Positions 49,022-58,136 of a stretch of 64,000 nt of DNA are shown one piece after another. The stretch covers positions 1 to 64,000 of the forward strand of contig NZ_AYXG01000076.1 in NCBI RefSeq assembly GCF_000564855.1, in the 5' to 3' direction. The position numbers were made by a program, and so were the translations under genes. The first letter of the stretch is position 1. Each line of letters starts with the position of its first letter. The DNA is from Actinokineospora spheciospongiae. GTDB taxonomy: Bacteria; Actinomycetota; Actinomycetes; Mycobacteriales; Pseudonocardiaceae. The notes under the pieces are model-generated. The model had not been told where the DNA came from and made no database searches. It was given only the letters and a program-made list of their open reading frames with translations.

Positions 49022-50349
49022 CCCCGACCCCGCGACCCGGCCCCGCCCACCCGCCCCCGGCGGACCCGCCCGCGAGCACCCCAGCGGGCGGTGGTGCCCG
49101 CTCGGCGCGCGTGGTGGGGGTCAACGACGCGGCGGGCACGGGTGGTGCGGCGGAAACCGGCGGCCCGGTGCGGATCGGTGGCGAGATGGAGGTCGGCGGC
49201 ACGGTGGGGGTCGGCGGTGTGGTGGGGACCGACAGCGCGGTGGTCACGGGTGGCGCGGTGAGGGTTGGTGGTGCGGTGGAGGTCGGTGGAGCGCCGGGTA
49301 TCGGCGGAGTGGTCGGGGTGCGCGGGTCGGGTGGGGCGGTCGGGGTGCGGGCGGTCGGGGGGAGCGGGGCGCGGATGCGGCGGGTGGCGGTGCTGGCGGT
49401 CGCGGTGGCGTTGGCGGTGACCGCGTGCGGGGGCGGCGCGGTCCCGGTGGACCGGGTCGACGTGCGGTCGGTGGAGCGCCCGCAGCCGGTGGGGGTGGAG
49501 GTCAACCCGCCGACCAGCACCGGCGCGACCGCCGCCGTGCCCCCGTGCGACCCGACGGCGAGCCTGCGGCCCGCCGGGAAGCCCACGCCCGGCCTCATGC
49601 CCGCGGGCACCACCATGCGCGCCATCCAGGACCGCGGCAGGCTCATCGCGGGCGTCGACCAGAACACCTTCCTCTTCGGCTTCCGGGACCCCACCACCAA
49701 CGCCCTCACCGGCTTCGACATCGACCGGGTCCGCGAGATCGCCGCCGCCATCTTCGGCGACCCCGACCGCGTCCAGTTCAAGGTCATCACCTCCGCCGAG
49801 CGCGTCGACGCCCTCAAGCGCGGCGACGTCGACATCGTCGTCCGCACCATGACGGCCACCTGCGCCCGCTGGGCCGACATCAACTTCTCCGCCATCTACT
49901 ACACCGCGGGCCAGCGCGTCCTGGTCGAGAAGTCCTCCCCCATCACCGCCGTCGACCAACTCGGCGGCAAGCGGGTCTGCGCGGCCAAGGGCTCCACGTC
50001 CATCACCAAGCTGCGCGACTCCCCCGCCCCACCGGACCTCCTCGCCGTCGACAACTGGTCGGACTGCCTGGTGCTGCTGCAACAGGGCCAGGTCACCGCG
50101 ATCTCCACCGACGACACGATCCTGGTGGGGATGGCCGCCCAGGACCCGAACGTGAAGATGGTCGGCCCGCGGTTCACCGAGGAGCCGTACGGCATCGGCA
50201 TCCCCAAGCAGAGCGAGGACATGGTGCGCTTCGTCAACGCCGTGCTGGAGGACTCCATCCGCACCGGTTCCTGGACCGCCAGCCACAACCGCTGGCTCGA
50301 CGGCTCCGGCCAACCCGCCAACCCCCCGGTCGCCCGGTACCGGGACTGA
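49018..50349 (+). CDS. glnH: GlnH amino-acid-binding lipoprotein
   Basis: The solute-binding domain (PF00497) is clear: DRGRLIAGVDQNTFLFGFRD, LTGFDIDRVREIAAAIFGD and SAERVDALKRGDVDIVVRTM. GlnH senses aspartate and glutamate outside the cell and signals through GlnX to PknG. The normal lipoprotein signal RRVAVLAVAVALAVTAC starts at residue 120, ATG 49375. The ORF from ATG 49018, which overlaps glnX as ATGA, adds 119 residues of Val/Gly-rich repeats before it. Either the extension is translated and the signal sits internally, or translation begins at 49375 behind a GGGGAG site. The second start gives a normal 324-residue protein and is biologically more likely. Confidence 0.85.
   Translation: MTPTPRPGPAHPPPADPPASTPAGGGARSARVVGVNDAAGTGGAAETGGPVRIGGEMEVGGTVGVGGVVGTDSAVVTGGAVRVGGAVEVGGAPGIGGVVGVRGSGGAVGVRAVGGSGARMRRVAVLAVAVALAVTACGGGAVPVDRVDVRSVERPQPVGVEVNPPTSTGATAAVPPCDPTASLRPAGKPTPGLMPAGTTMRAIQDRGRLIAGVDQNTFLFGFRDPTTNALTGFDIDRVREIAAAIFGDPDRVQFKVITSAERVDALKRGDVDIVVRTMTATCARWADINFSAIYYTAGQRVLVEKSSPITAVDQLGGKRVCAAKGSTSITKLRDSPAPPDLLAVDNWSDCLVLLQQGQVTAISTDDTILVGMAAQDPNVKMVGPRFTEEPYGIGIPKQSEDMVRFVNAVLEDSIRTGSWTASHNRWLDGSGQPANPPVARYRD
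49160..49370 (+). repeat. GGTGxGGTGG-type repeats at the glnH 5' end
   Basis: Degenerate units encoding GGAVxVGG on the plus strand (and Ala-Pro-Pro-Thr on the minus strand) fill about 200 bases before the glnH lipoprotein signal. Confidence 0.65.
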
Positions 50350-50351
50350 CC

Positions 50352-53300
50352 ATGACCCACAACCCGGACCCCCACAGCGGCCACCTCCCCCCACCCCCCT
50401 GGGACCAGCCGCCCCCCGACCCCGCGAGCGCCCAGCCCCCGGGGCAGCACCGACCCACCCCCGGCGCCCACCCGCGCCCGGGACAGCAGTCCCGGCCGTC
50501 CTTCCCGGGCCCGGAGCTGAGCGGTGGACAGCCACCGCACCACCCCGGACAGCCCCGACCGCAACAGCCAACCTCGGACGAGCCCACCGGTCCCCCACCG
50601 CAGGACCAGCGCCCGCCGTACCCCGGCAACCGCCCACCGCAGCAGAACCCGGCGGAATCCACCAGCCCCCAGCACAGGCAGCCCCCGAGCGGGCACCCAC
50701 ACCCGGACCAGGGCGCAGGCCCCCACCGCCCAGTGCCGCCATTCCAGCCGCACCCCCACCCCCGCCCGGCAAACCCGGCTGAGCAGACCGGGTTCCAGCC
50801 TCGCCCGGCGAATCCGGTTGAGCAGACCGGGTCCCACTCCCGCCCGGCGAACTCGGCGGAGCGGACCGGTTCTCAGTCTCGGCCGGTGAATCCGGCGGAG
50901 CAGAGCGGTTCCCGGTCTCGGCCGGTGAATTCGGCGGAGCAAACCGGGTCCCAGCCTCGGCCGGTGAATCCGACTGAGCAGGGTATGCCTCAGTCCCGCC
51001 CGCTCTCACCGCCCTCCGCTCCGAACTCGCCTGCCCCCGGTCCGGGTGGCCACCACCCCGCCCCGGCCCCGAACCGCCCCGGCCCACCCAACCCGGCCGA
51101 GTCCACCGATCCGCAGCCGCGCCCCTCCGAGCGCGGTCGCCACGGCAGGCGAAACCCGATCGAGCCTCCCCCGCCTCGGCCGGAGCACCCCGGCAGGCCT
51201 CGGCCGAAGCAGCCGGGCCAGCCCCACTCCGCCCACCCCGCCCAGCCGGGCCAGTTCCACCCCGCTCAGCCGGGCCAATCCGGTGCCGCCCAGTCAGGCC
51301 AGCCCCGGCCCGGGCAGGCAGGCAGGCCGCACCCCGCCCAGCCGAGCCAGTCCAACCCGGCCCAGCCCTGGTCCGCCCAGCCGAACGCACCCCACCCCGA
51401 CCGGTTCCGCCCCGCGCAGCCGGCCCCACCCGGCCCCACCTTCCACGACGACTTCCGGGGCCACGACCAGCCCACCAGCGTCCTGGAGATCCCCACCCTC
51501 ACCCAGAGCATCGAACCCCCGCCCCCCGTCGAGGAGCCCGAGCCCACCCCGACCCCCGACCCGTCCGGTTCCCAGCCCTCGACCGGTTCCGGTTCGTTCC
51601 CCGGCACCGGCAGGCGCACGGCTTCCCGCGCCGCGGGCCGGGGCAGGCTCGGGGCGGGGTTGGTCGAGGTCCCCGTCGTCCCGGTGAAGGACCCGGCCAG
51701 CGCTGTCCTGGACGACCCGGTGGTCGCCGAGAACAAGCGGTTCTGCAACAGTTGCGGTGCCGAGGTCGGTCGGGGTGGGCCGCCGGAGGGGGTGTGCGGG
51801 ACCTGCGGGCAGGCGTACAACTTCCGCCCCCGCCTGTTCCGCGGTGACCTGGTCGGTGGCCAGTACGAGGTGCTGGGCAGCATCGCCTACGGCGGTCTCG
51901 GGTGGATCTACCTGGCCAAGGACCACAACGTCAGCGCCCGCTGGGTCGTGCTCAAGGGCCTCATCGACACCGGTGACGCCACCTCGATGGCCTCGGTGGT
52001 CGCGGAGCGGCGGTTCCTGGCCGAGGTCGAGCACCCGAACGTGGTGAAGATCTACAACTTCGTGCAGCACCCGGACCCGAACACCGGGTCGCTGGTGGGG
52101 TACATCGTCATGGAGTACGTGGGTGGGCAGTCGCTGCGGCAGTTGGCGCTGGAGCACCACCGGGAGACCGGGCGGGCGGAGCCGCTGCCGATCGGGCAGG
52201 TGATCGCCTACGGGTTGGAGATCCTCCCCGCGATCGGGTACCTGCACAGCATCGACATGCTCTACTGCGACCTCAAGCCGGACAACGTGATCCAGACCGG
52301 CGAGCAGCTCAAGCTGATCGACCTGGGCGCGGTCCGCAAGACCGACGACTACGAGAGCCCGCTGTTCTTCACCGCCGGGTACGCCGCCCCCGAACTGGCC
52401 ACCGAGGGCGCCACCGTCGCCTCCGACATCTACACGGTCGGGCGGACGTTGGCGGTGCTCAGCATCGAGTTCGCCGGGTACACCACCCGCTACCGGCACA
52501 CCCTGCCCGGTCCGGACGCCGAACCGCTCTTCGCCCTCTTCGGCAGCTACCACCGGGTCCTCAAGCGCGCCACGCACGCCGACCCGTTGCGCCGCTTCAC
52601 CTCCGCCGGGGAGATGGCCGACCAGTTGACCGGGGTGCTGCGCGAGGTGATGGCGCTGGGCACCGGCAGGCCGAGGCCCGGTCTGTCCACCGTGTTCAGC
52701 GTGGACACCCGCTCCTTCGGCGCCTCGGTGGCCGGGGAGGGCGCGGACGTGCTGCCCGCCCCGGCGCCCGCCGAGGTGGCCAGCGTCCTGCCGCTGCCGC
52801 TGGTCGACACCGACGACCACGCCGCGACCGTGCTGGCGAGCATCACCGCCACCGAGCCCGCCGAACTGGTCGCCGCCCTCAACAGCGCACCGCGCGACTC
52901 CATCGAGGTGCGGTTGCGGCTGGTCAAGGCCCGGATGGAGCAGGGTGACCTGCGGGCGGCCCACTCGGAACTGGTGGCCGCGCGCAGGCTCGCCACCGAC
53001 CCGGCCGAGTGGCGCCCGGACTGGTTCGACGGCTTGGTGGCCCTCGTCTCGGGCAACCCCGCGGCCGCCCGCGACGCCTTCGACCGGGTGTACGACGCGG
53101 TGCCGGGGGAGTTGGCGCCGAAGCTGGCCCTGGCCGCGAGCCACGAGCAGTCCGGTGACCACTTCGCCGCCGCCCGGTTCTACGAGTTGGTGTGGCGCAC
53201 CGACCACTCGGTGGTCAGCGCCGCCTTCGGCCTGGCCAGGGTCTACCTCGCCCAGGGCGCCCGCGGCAGCGCCATCGAGGTGCTGGACCAGGTCCCGGAC

Positions 53301-53687
53301 ACCTCCAGCCACCACCTCAGCGCCCAGATCGCCGCCATCAAGATCAAGGCCCGGGCAGGTGAACCGGACGGCCAGGCGCACGTGACCGAACCCGAACTCC
53401 ACGACGCCGCCAAGCGGCTGGAGCGCCTGACCCTGGACGCGGAACGCCGCACCCGCCTCGCCGCGGACGTCCTCGAAGCCGCCCACGGCTGGGTCGGGGC
53501 GGGCAAACCGGGTGCCGACCCGGCGAACCACCACCGCACCGTCCTCGGCTGCGCACTGTCCGAACGCGAACTGCGCTTCGGCCTCGAACACTGCTACCGC
53601 ACCCTGGCCCGCCTGGCAGGCACCCCGGAACAACGCCATGCCCTGGTCGACCAGGCCAACTCCATCCGCCCCCGGACGATCACCTGA
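50352..53687 (+). CDS. pknG: serine/threonine protein kinase PknG with extended repeat-rich N-terminus
   Basis: The protein has 1111 residues against about 750 in M. tuberculosis PknG. Residues 1-450 are Pro/Gln-rich with a 13-residue repeat; a rubredoxin domain follows (CxxC pairs at about 465/468 and 482/485), then the kinase (glycine loop IAYGGLGWIYLA near 510, VVLKGL lysine near 534, YCDLKPDNVIQ near 640 with Y-C-D instead of H-R-D as in PknG, DLGAVR), then TPR helices (about 770-1100). PknG controls 2-oxoglutarate/glutamate metabolism by phosphorylating the FHA protein GarA/OdhI. TSVLEIPTLT near residue 380 is a candidate phospho-site region. It follows glnH by two bases. Confidence 0.93.
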   Translation: MTHNPDPHSGHLPPPPWDQPPPDPASAQPPGQHRPTPGAHPRPGQQSRPSFPGPELSGGQPPHHPGQPRPQQPTSDEPTGPPPQDQRPPYPGNRPPQQNPAESTSPQHRQPPSGHPHPDQGAGPHRPVPPFQPHPHPRPANPAEQTGFQPRPANPVEQTGSHSRPANSAERTGSQSRPVNPAEQSGSRSRPVNSAEQTGSQPRPVNPTEQGMPQSRPLSPPSAPNSPAPGPGGHHPAPAPNRPGPPNPAESTDPQPRPSERGRHGRRNPIEPPPPRPEHPGRPRPKQPGQPHSAHPAQPGQFHPAQPGQSGAAQSGQPRPGQAGRPHPAQPSQSNPAQPWSAQPNAPHPDRFRPAQPAPPGPTFHDDFRGHDQPTSVLEIPTLTQSIEPPPPVEEPEPTPTPDPSGSQPSTGSGSFPGTGRRTASRAAGRGRLGAGLVEVPVVPVKDPASAVLDDPVVAENKRFCNSCGAEVGRGGPPEGVCGTCGQAYNFRPRLFRGDLVGGQYEVLGSIAYGGLGWIYLAKDHNVSARWVVLKGLIDTGDATSMASVVAERRFLAEVEHPNVVKIYNFVQHPDPNTGSLVGYIVMEYVGGQSLRQLALEHHRETGRAEPLPIGQVIAYGLEILPAIGYLHSIDMLYCDLKPDNVIQTGEQLKLIDLGAVRKTDDYESPLFFTAGYAAPELATEGATVASDIYTVGRTLAVLSIEFAGYTTRYRHTLPGPDAEPLFALFGSYHRVLKRATHADPLRRFTSAGEMADQLTGVLREVMALGTGRPRPGLSTVFSVDTRSFGASVAGEGADVLPAPAPAEVASVLPLPLVDTDDHAATVLASITATEPAELVAALNSAPRDSIEVRLRLVKARMEQGDLRAAHSELVAARRLATDPAEWRPDWFDGLVALVSGNPAAARDAFDRVYDAVPGELAPKLALAASHEQSGDHFAAARFYELVWRTDHSVVSAAFGLARVYLAQGARGSAIEVLDQVPDTSSHHLSAQIAAIKIKARAGEPDGQAHVTEPELHDAAKRLERLTLDAERRTRLAADVLEAAHGWVGAGKPGADPANHHRTVLGCALSERELRFGLEHCYRTLARLAGTPEQRHALVDQANSIRPRTIT
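50763..50996 (+). repeat. six 39-bp repeats in pknG
   Basis: Six in-frame 13-residue units of pattern RPANPVEQTGSHS lie head to tail in the disordered N-terminal arm of PknG. Confidence 0.85.
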
Positions 53688-53786
53688 ACCTCACCGGCAC
53701 AACGGCCGACCACCCCGCCAACCGCAGTCCCGCCACGAGCACCACCAACAGGTCCCGGGTTTCCGAGGCGCGCCCGCCGGATCAGC

Positions 53787-54989
53787 TCACCCCAACTCGA
53801 TGATCGAGATGTCCGGCGGCGCCCCGACCCGCACCGGCGGCCCCCAGAAACCGGCCCCGTTGGTCACGTAGAGCCAAGTGTCGTCCACTTTGGACAACCC
53901 GGAAACCGCGGGCTGCTGCGCCCGCACCGCGTAGTGGAACGGCCACATCTGCCCGCCGTGCGTGTGCCCGGACAACTGCAGGTCGACCCCGGCCGCCGCC
54001 GCGTCCTCGACCTGCACCGGCTGGTGCGCCATCAGCACGGTCGGCGTCCCCTCGGGCCTGCCGAGCAGCGCGCGCGGGATGTCCGGGGAGTCGTCGAAGC
54101 CCTTGCCGGTCACGTCGGTCACCCCGGCCAGCGTCAACCGTCCGCCCGCGACCGCGGTGTGCTCGTTGTGCAGGTAGTTCAGCCCGAGCCGTTCCAGTTC
54201 CCCGACCCACTGCTCGTACCCGCTGTAGTACTCGTGGTTGCCGGTGACGAAGAACGTGCCCTCGCGGGAGACCAGGTCCCGCAGCGGTGCCGCCGCCTCG
54301 CCCAGTTCCGCGACCGACCCGTCGGCGAGGTCGCCGACCACGGCGACCAGGTCCGGCTGCGTCTCGTTGATCATCCGCACGATGCGCTCGGTGTGCGCCC
54401 GCCCGGAGATGGGTCCCAGGTGGATGTCGGACACGACCGCGATCCGGTACCCGCGCAGCGCGGCCCCGCCCACCGGCACCGGCACCCGCTTGACCAGTGG
54501 CGGGCTCAGCGCCGAGACCATCCCGGACCCGACGATCCCGGCCGAGGCGACCCCGGCCACCACCGCCGTGGTCCGCGCCAGGAACAGCCGCCGCCCCTCG
54601 TCCACCGCGGGCGCGACCGGGGGGTCCGCGGTGGGCTCCGCAGCCGGTTCCACAGCGGACTCGGCGGCGACCCGGGCCGGGACCGGGGTGGGCGCCGCGC
54701 GCAACCACCCGCGCAACAGCAGTTTCGGGATCTCCAGGACCAGCAGTATCAGCAGCAGGTACATGAACATCGCCAGCCAGATGTAACCCGGCCAGGAGAA
54801 CCACGCCGCCTCGGCAGGCCCGACCACCCTGGTCAGCGACAGCGTCGCCGCCACCAGCAGCGCGAGCACACCCAGCACGACCGTGCCGACCACCCGCCCC
54901 CGGCGGGAACGGGTGGTGTCGCGCACCAGCCGTTTCCAGAGGTACCAGTGCAGCAGCACGACCAGCAGGCCGATGAGGGCGAAGAACAT
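53787..54989 (-). CDS. membrane-bound metallophosphoesterase
   Basis: The protein has 400 residues: about four transmembrane segments (1-105), a proline/alanine linker, a Tat-like or further hydrophobic segment (FLARTTAVVAGVASAG near 140-155) and a calcineurin-type phosphoesterase domain (about 185-395) with SDIHLG, VGDLADG, GNHEYY and SGHTHGGQ metal-binding motifs. This is the YkuE/YaeI-like class. The substrate is unknown; related enzymes act on lipids or UDP-sugars. ATG 54989. The thioesterase gene ends nine bases upstream. Confidence 0.85.
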   Translation of the reverse strand: MFFALIGLLVVLLHWYLWKRLVRDTTRSRRGRVVGTVVLGVLALLVAATLSLTRVVGPAEAAWFSWPGYIWLAMFMYLLLILLVLEIPKLLLRGWLRAAPTPVPARVAAESAVEPAAEPTADPPVAPAVDEGRRLFLARTTAVVAGVASAGIVGSGMVSALSPPLVKRVPVPVGGAALRGYRIAVVSDIHLGPISGRAHTERIVRMINETQPDLVAVVGDLADGSVAELGEAAAPLRDLVSREGTFFVTGNHEYYSGYEQWVGELERLGLNYLHNEHTAVAGGRLTLAGVTDVTGKGFDDSPDIPRALLGRPEGTPTVLMAHQPVQVEDAAAAGVDLQLSGHTHGGQMWPFHYAVRAQQPAVSGLSKVDDTWLYVTNGAGFWGPPVRVGAPPDISIIELG

Positions 54990-54998
54990 GGCGCCAGC

Positions 54999-55583
54999 CT
55001 ACGGATTGAGCTCCACCGACCGGCGGGTGAGCAGCTCGGGGTTGTCCGCGATCTTCGCCAGGTCCTCCGGCCTGCCGTTCTCCAGGAAGTGGCTCAGCTT
55101 GACCTGCACGAACAGCGCCCGCGCGCGGACGGCGACGGTCCCGTCCTCGGCGTCGAGCCGCCCCTCGGCGGACACGTAGACCTTGCGCCCGGCGACGCCG
55201 TCGAGGTGGGCGTCGATGAACAGCGTGGTGCCCACCGGCACCGGTCGGACGAACTCGGTCTCCAGCTTCGCCGTGACCGCGGGCTTGCGCAGCAGGTTGC
55301 CGACGGCGGCGCCGAGCGCCTCGTCGAACGCGCAGGCCAGCAGGCCGCCGTGGGCCAGGCCGGGGGCGCCCTGGTGCGCCTCGGTCACGGTGAACCGGGA
55401 GCGGATGGTGACGCCCTCGCAGGCCGAGGTGCGGATGTGCAGGCCCTGCTCGACGCCGTCGCCGCAGCCGAAGCAGTAGGCGTAGTGCTGGGGCAGGTCC
55501 GCGCCCGGTGCGGGCGCTTCCGGGTGGCGCTGGGGTGCTTCGGTCGGCACCGGCGGCCACACCTCGGTGGTGGTTCGACTCAT
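54999..55583 (-). CDS. PaaI-type hotdog thioesterase
   Basis: The protein has 194 residues with a hotdog (4HBT) domain at about 50-160. The segment APGLAHGGLLACAFDEALG contains the HGG and the catalytic acidic residue of PaaI/YdiI-type acyl-CoA thioesterases; CFGCGDGVEQGLH is a common N-terminal motif of this subfamily. The acyl substrate is unknown. ATG 55583 is chosen for the domain start; no Shine-Dalgarno sequence is seen, and an inverted repeat overlaps the start. It may be coupled to the phosphoesterase gene nine bases downstream. Confidence 0.83.
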   Translation of the reverse strand: MSRTTTEVWPPVPTEAPQRHPEAPAPGADLPQHYAYCFGCGDGVEQGLHIRTSACEGVTIRSRFTVTEAHQGAPGLAHGGLLACAFDEALGAAVGNLLRKPAVTAKLETEFVRPVPVGTTLFIDAHLDGVAGRKVYVSAEGRLDAEDGTVAVRARALFVQVKLSHFLENGRPEDLAKIADNPELLTRRSVELNP

Positions 55584-55596
55584 TACCGAAGAGTAA
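55583..55596. promoter_or_regulatory. TTAC-n6-GTAA inverted repeat at the thioesterase start
   Basis: TTACCGAAGAGTAA covers the thioesterase start codon and the bases before it. This spacing is seen in operators of TetR-type regulators; a repressor site is only a suggestion. Confidence 0.25.
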
Positions 55597-55674
55597 CTTA
55601 CGTCCCGCGCACCCGCCTTGACCGGCTGAGCAGCGCCGCTGGCCCCGGCCCCCGGCCGGTCGCAGGCTGGGGCG

Positions 55675-55797
55675 GTGGACGAGGACACCACCGACGTGGT
55701 CGAGGCCGTGCGGCGCTGCTCGGAACTGGCCGACGCGCTGGCCCGGCTGGTGCTCGGCGACCCGGGACCGGCTCCGCCGCCCCGGTGCCGGAGGTGA
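55675..55797 (+). CDS. 40-residue hypothetical protein
   Basis: A GTG-started ORF encodes 40 residues with a strongly amphipathic helix (VVEAVRRCSELADALARLVL) and a Pro/Arg tail. Codon third positions are almost all G or C. It sits alone between the divergent thioesterase and the type VII operon. It may be a genuine micro-protein; no relatives are known to me. Confidence 0.4.
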   Translation: MDEDTTDVVEAVRRCSELADALARLVLGDPGPAPPPRCRR

Positions 55798-56032
55798 CAC
55801 CGCGGTGACCGCCCCGCTGCGCTCGCCGCCCGCGGATCGACCGGTCGCCGTCACGGGGGGTGATCGATTGTGCGGACGTCACCCGCGGGGCAGTATTGCC
55901 CACCTGAGCGTGCGTTGTGCCCAAGTGTGCACAAGCACGGGGCTGGAGTGGAACCGGGACGGCCACCACGCCAGTCTGTTACCTGACGGAGGCGGTTCGA
56001 GCGGGGCCTCCAGCGGCGGCGTGGGAGGAAGC

Positions 56033-56524
56033 ATGACGCGGGTTCGCACCATGGCGGAGGCCGAGGCGCTGGCGAAGCGGCACGGCGCCCGACCGGAGGC
56101 CCACCTCGTGCCCGGGCGGGTGCGTGCGGCCGAGCGCGGTGACCACCGGGTCGAGGGCGAGGACATGGACGGGCTGGAGATCAGCCCGGACGAGCTGCGC
56201 CGCGCCGAGGGCAAGCTCGCCCAGCTCCAGGAGGACCTGGTGGCCCGGCTGCGCGACGCCATCGCCCTGTCGGACCCGCTGCACGACGGCAGCGGCCCGG
56301 TCGCGGGCCCGATGCGCCAGACCTTCCTCAACCGCGCCGACGAGCAGAGCGGGGTCGTCGCCGCGCTGGTCGACTACATCGAGGAGATCGACGAGGTGCG
56401 CCGCACGATGAACGAAACCCTCGCCTCCTACACGCAGACCGACGAGTCGCAGGCCGAGGCGTTCCGCCAGGTCGAGCAGCGCATCCCGGTCCTGCCCGCC
56501 GTCGAGTCGGGGGAGCGGGCCTGA
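56033..56524 (+). CDS. WXG100-like type VII operon protein
   Basis: The protein has 163 residues. After a 45-residue basic/polar N-terminus, a helical hairpin region (about 46-150; PDELRRAEGKLAQLQEDLV, then MRQTFLNRADEQSGVVAALV) has the size and heptad pattern of WXG100/EsxB-like or EspC-like secreted helpers, though no WxG is visible at the turn. ATG 56033 follows GGGAGG; an alternative ATG at 56165 would give a 119-residue protein closer to family size. It overlaps the next gene by one base (TGATG), so the three genes to 58.1 kb form one operon. Confidence 0.6.
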   Translation: MTRVRTMAEAEALAKRHGARPEAHLVPGRVRAAERGDHRVEGEDMDGLEISPDELRRAEGKLAQLQEDLVARLRDAIALSDPLHDGSGPVAGPMRQTFLNRADEQSGVVAALVDYIEEIDEVRRTMNETLASYTQTDESQAEAFRQVEQRIPVLPAVESGERA

Positions 56525-57837
56525 TGCGCTACGACAAGGACCGCGAGGGCGAGTACTACTCCGAGGCCCACCCGCCGAGCCGCAGCGAACGGGAGCGCGC
56601 CGAGCGCCGCAAGCGCTTGCAGCAGCGCAACAAGGAGTTCAACGACTTCACCCACATCCGGTGGGACGCCTACACCCACCCCACCCTCTACAACATGATC
56701 ATGAAGGCCAAGCCGGAGCAGCTCGGCGAGCGCGCCAGGTCCTGGGCCGAGCTGGCGGAGAAGATCACCGGCACCACCGGCGAGGTCAGCCGGGTCGTGG
56801 GCGGGCTGATGGGCGCCTGGCGCGGTCCGGCCGCGGTGCGCGCCGCCGAGTCCAACACCCGCCTCACCCAGTGGGCCGACGAGGCCGGGCACACCGCCTC
56901 CAGGATCGGCGCGGGCCTGTCGGACTACACGACCACGATCATACGGGCCCAGGCCGCCATGCCCGAGCCGGTGTACTACTACGCCGAGCGCAACTTCATG
57001 GCGGGCTACGACGTCAAGGTCGGCGGCGACCCCGCCAGCGCGGTCATGCTCAAGCAGATGACCGACGACCAGGCGCCCAAGCTGGAGGAGCGCAACGCGG
57101 CCAAGGCCGAGGCGGTCCGGGTCATGCGGGCCTACGCGGACCGCAGCCAGGAGGTGTCGCGGGACCTGCCGGTGTTCACCCCCAAGCCGGACAACCAGCC
57201 CACCGCGCCCCCGGTCTTCCCCGAGCGCCCCGAGGTGGTCGTCCCACCGGTCACCCCCCGCAGGCCCCCGTCCCCGGTGCCGCCCCCGCCGCACGACCCC
57301 GACGGCCCCACGACCCCCGGCGACCCCGACTGGGACAGCACCACCCCGTCCTTCGACGGCGGCACCTCAGGCGGCCCCGGTGGCACGGGCGGTGCGGGCG
57401 GCCACGGCAGCGGTTACGGAGGCACGGGCTTCGGCGGTGCGGGCGGCGGTTACGGCGCAGACGGCACCCGAGGCCCCGGCGGTGTCTCGGTGGGCGCGGG
57501 CGGCTTCGGTCCCGGTGGCTTCGGACCCGGTGGCTTCGGACCCGGTGGCGGCGGCGGCCCCGGCGCGGGTGGCCCCGGCGCCGCCGAGGCGGGTGCGGGC
57601 GGCCGTGGCGCGGGCGCCGGTGCGGGCGCGGGCCTGGCCGCGCGCGGAGCGGCGGGCGCCTTGGCCGCAGAGTCCGCGATGGGCGGCCGCGGCGGCACCT
57701 CCGGCATGGTCCCCGGCATGGCGGGCGGCGCGGGCGCCCCCGGCGCGGAGGACGAGGAGCACAAGGACAAGTACGGCGAGGGCACCGACTTCTTCGACGA
57801 CCTGCCCCCCGCCTACCCGTCGGTCTTCGGCGCGTGA
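56524..57837 (+). CDS. PPE-like type VII secretion substrate, paralogue of the 14.8-kb protein
   Basis: The protein has 437 residues. Residues 30-210 are helical with a WRG turn near residue 99 (LMGAWRGPAAVRAAE) and AMPEPVYYY near 147, corresponding to WQG and MPEP in the 14.8-kb protein. A proline-rich then glycine-rich stretch (220-400) ends in EDEEHKDKYGEGTDFFDDL. GALAAESAMGGRGG here parallels GALAAEHAMGARGG there. Export by an ESX system with EspG help is inferred. It lies between two small helical proteins in an overlapping operon. Confidence 0.7.
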   Translation: MRYDKDREGEYYSEAHPPSRSERERAERRKRLQQRNKEFNDFTHIRWDAYTHPTLYNMIMKAKPEQLGERARSWAELAEKITGTTGEVSRVVGGLMGAWRGPAAVRAAESNTRLTQWADEAGHTASRIGAGLSDYTTTIIRAQAAMPEPVYYYAERNFMAGYDVKVGGDPASAVMLKQMTDDQAPKLEERNAAKAEAVRVMRAYADRSQEVSRDLPVFTPKPDNQPTAPPVFPERPEVVVPPVTPRRPPSPVPPPPHDPDGPTTPGDPDWDSTTPSFDGGTSGGPGGTGGAGGHGSGYGGTGFGGAGGGYGADGTRGPGGVSVGAGGFGPGGFGPGGFGPGGGGGPGAGGPGAAEAGAGGRGAGAGAGAGLAARGAAGALAAESAMGGRGGTSGMVPGMAGGAGAPGAEDEEHKDKYGEGTDFFDDLPPAYPSVFGA

Positions 57838-58124
57838 CCGGCTACCACGCCGACCCCGGCGAACTCGCCGCCGCCTCGGCCAGGCTCCGCGACACCGCCG
57901 ACACCCTGGCCGAGGTGCGCCTCGACGCCACCGCGACCACACCGGTCGGCCCCCCGGACCTCGCGGCAGCGCTGACCGCCTTCACCACCGAAGCCCAAAG
58001 CGCCCTGACGACCACCACGTCCGCCATCACCGAAGCCGCGGCGGGCCTGCATGCGGCCACCAACGCCTACACCGACACCGAGGTAGACGCCACCGCCGCC
58101 CTCACCCGCCACCTCCGCGACTGA
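57834..58124 (+). CDS. EspC/WXG100-like small type VII target
   Basis: The protein has 96 residues, with the design of an ESX target: YHADPGELAAASARLRDTAD near the start, a loop near residue 40 (PVGPPDL) and a second helix of Ala/Thr (TTTTSAITEAAAGLHAATNAY) followed by TDTEVDATAALTRHL. Residue spacing fits EspC-type (PF10824) proteins. GTG overlaps the previous stop (GTGA). It may pair with the protein at 56.0 kb as a heterodimer. Confidence 0.65.
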   Translation: MTGYHADPGELAAASARLRDTADTLAEVRLDATATTPVGPPDLAAALTAFTTEAQSALTTTTSAITEAAAGLHAATNAYTDTEVDATAALTRHLRD

Positions 58125-58136
58125 CCATGCCCCCGG

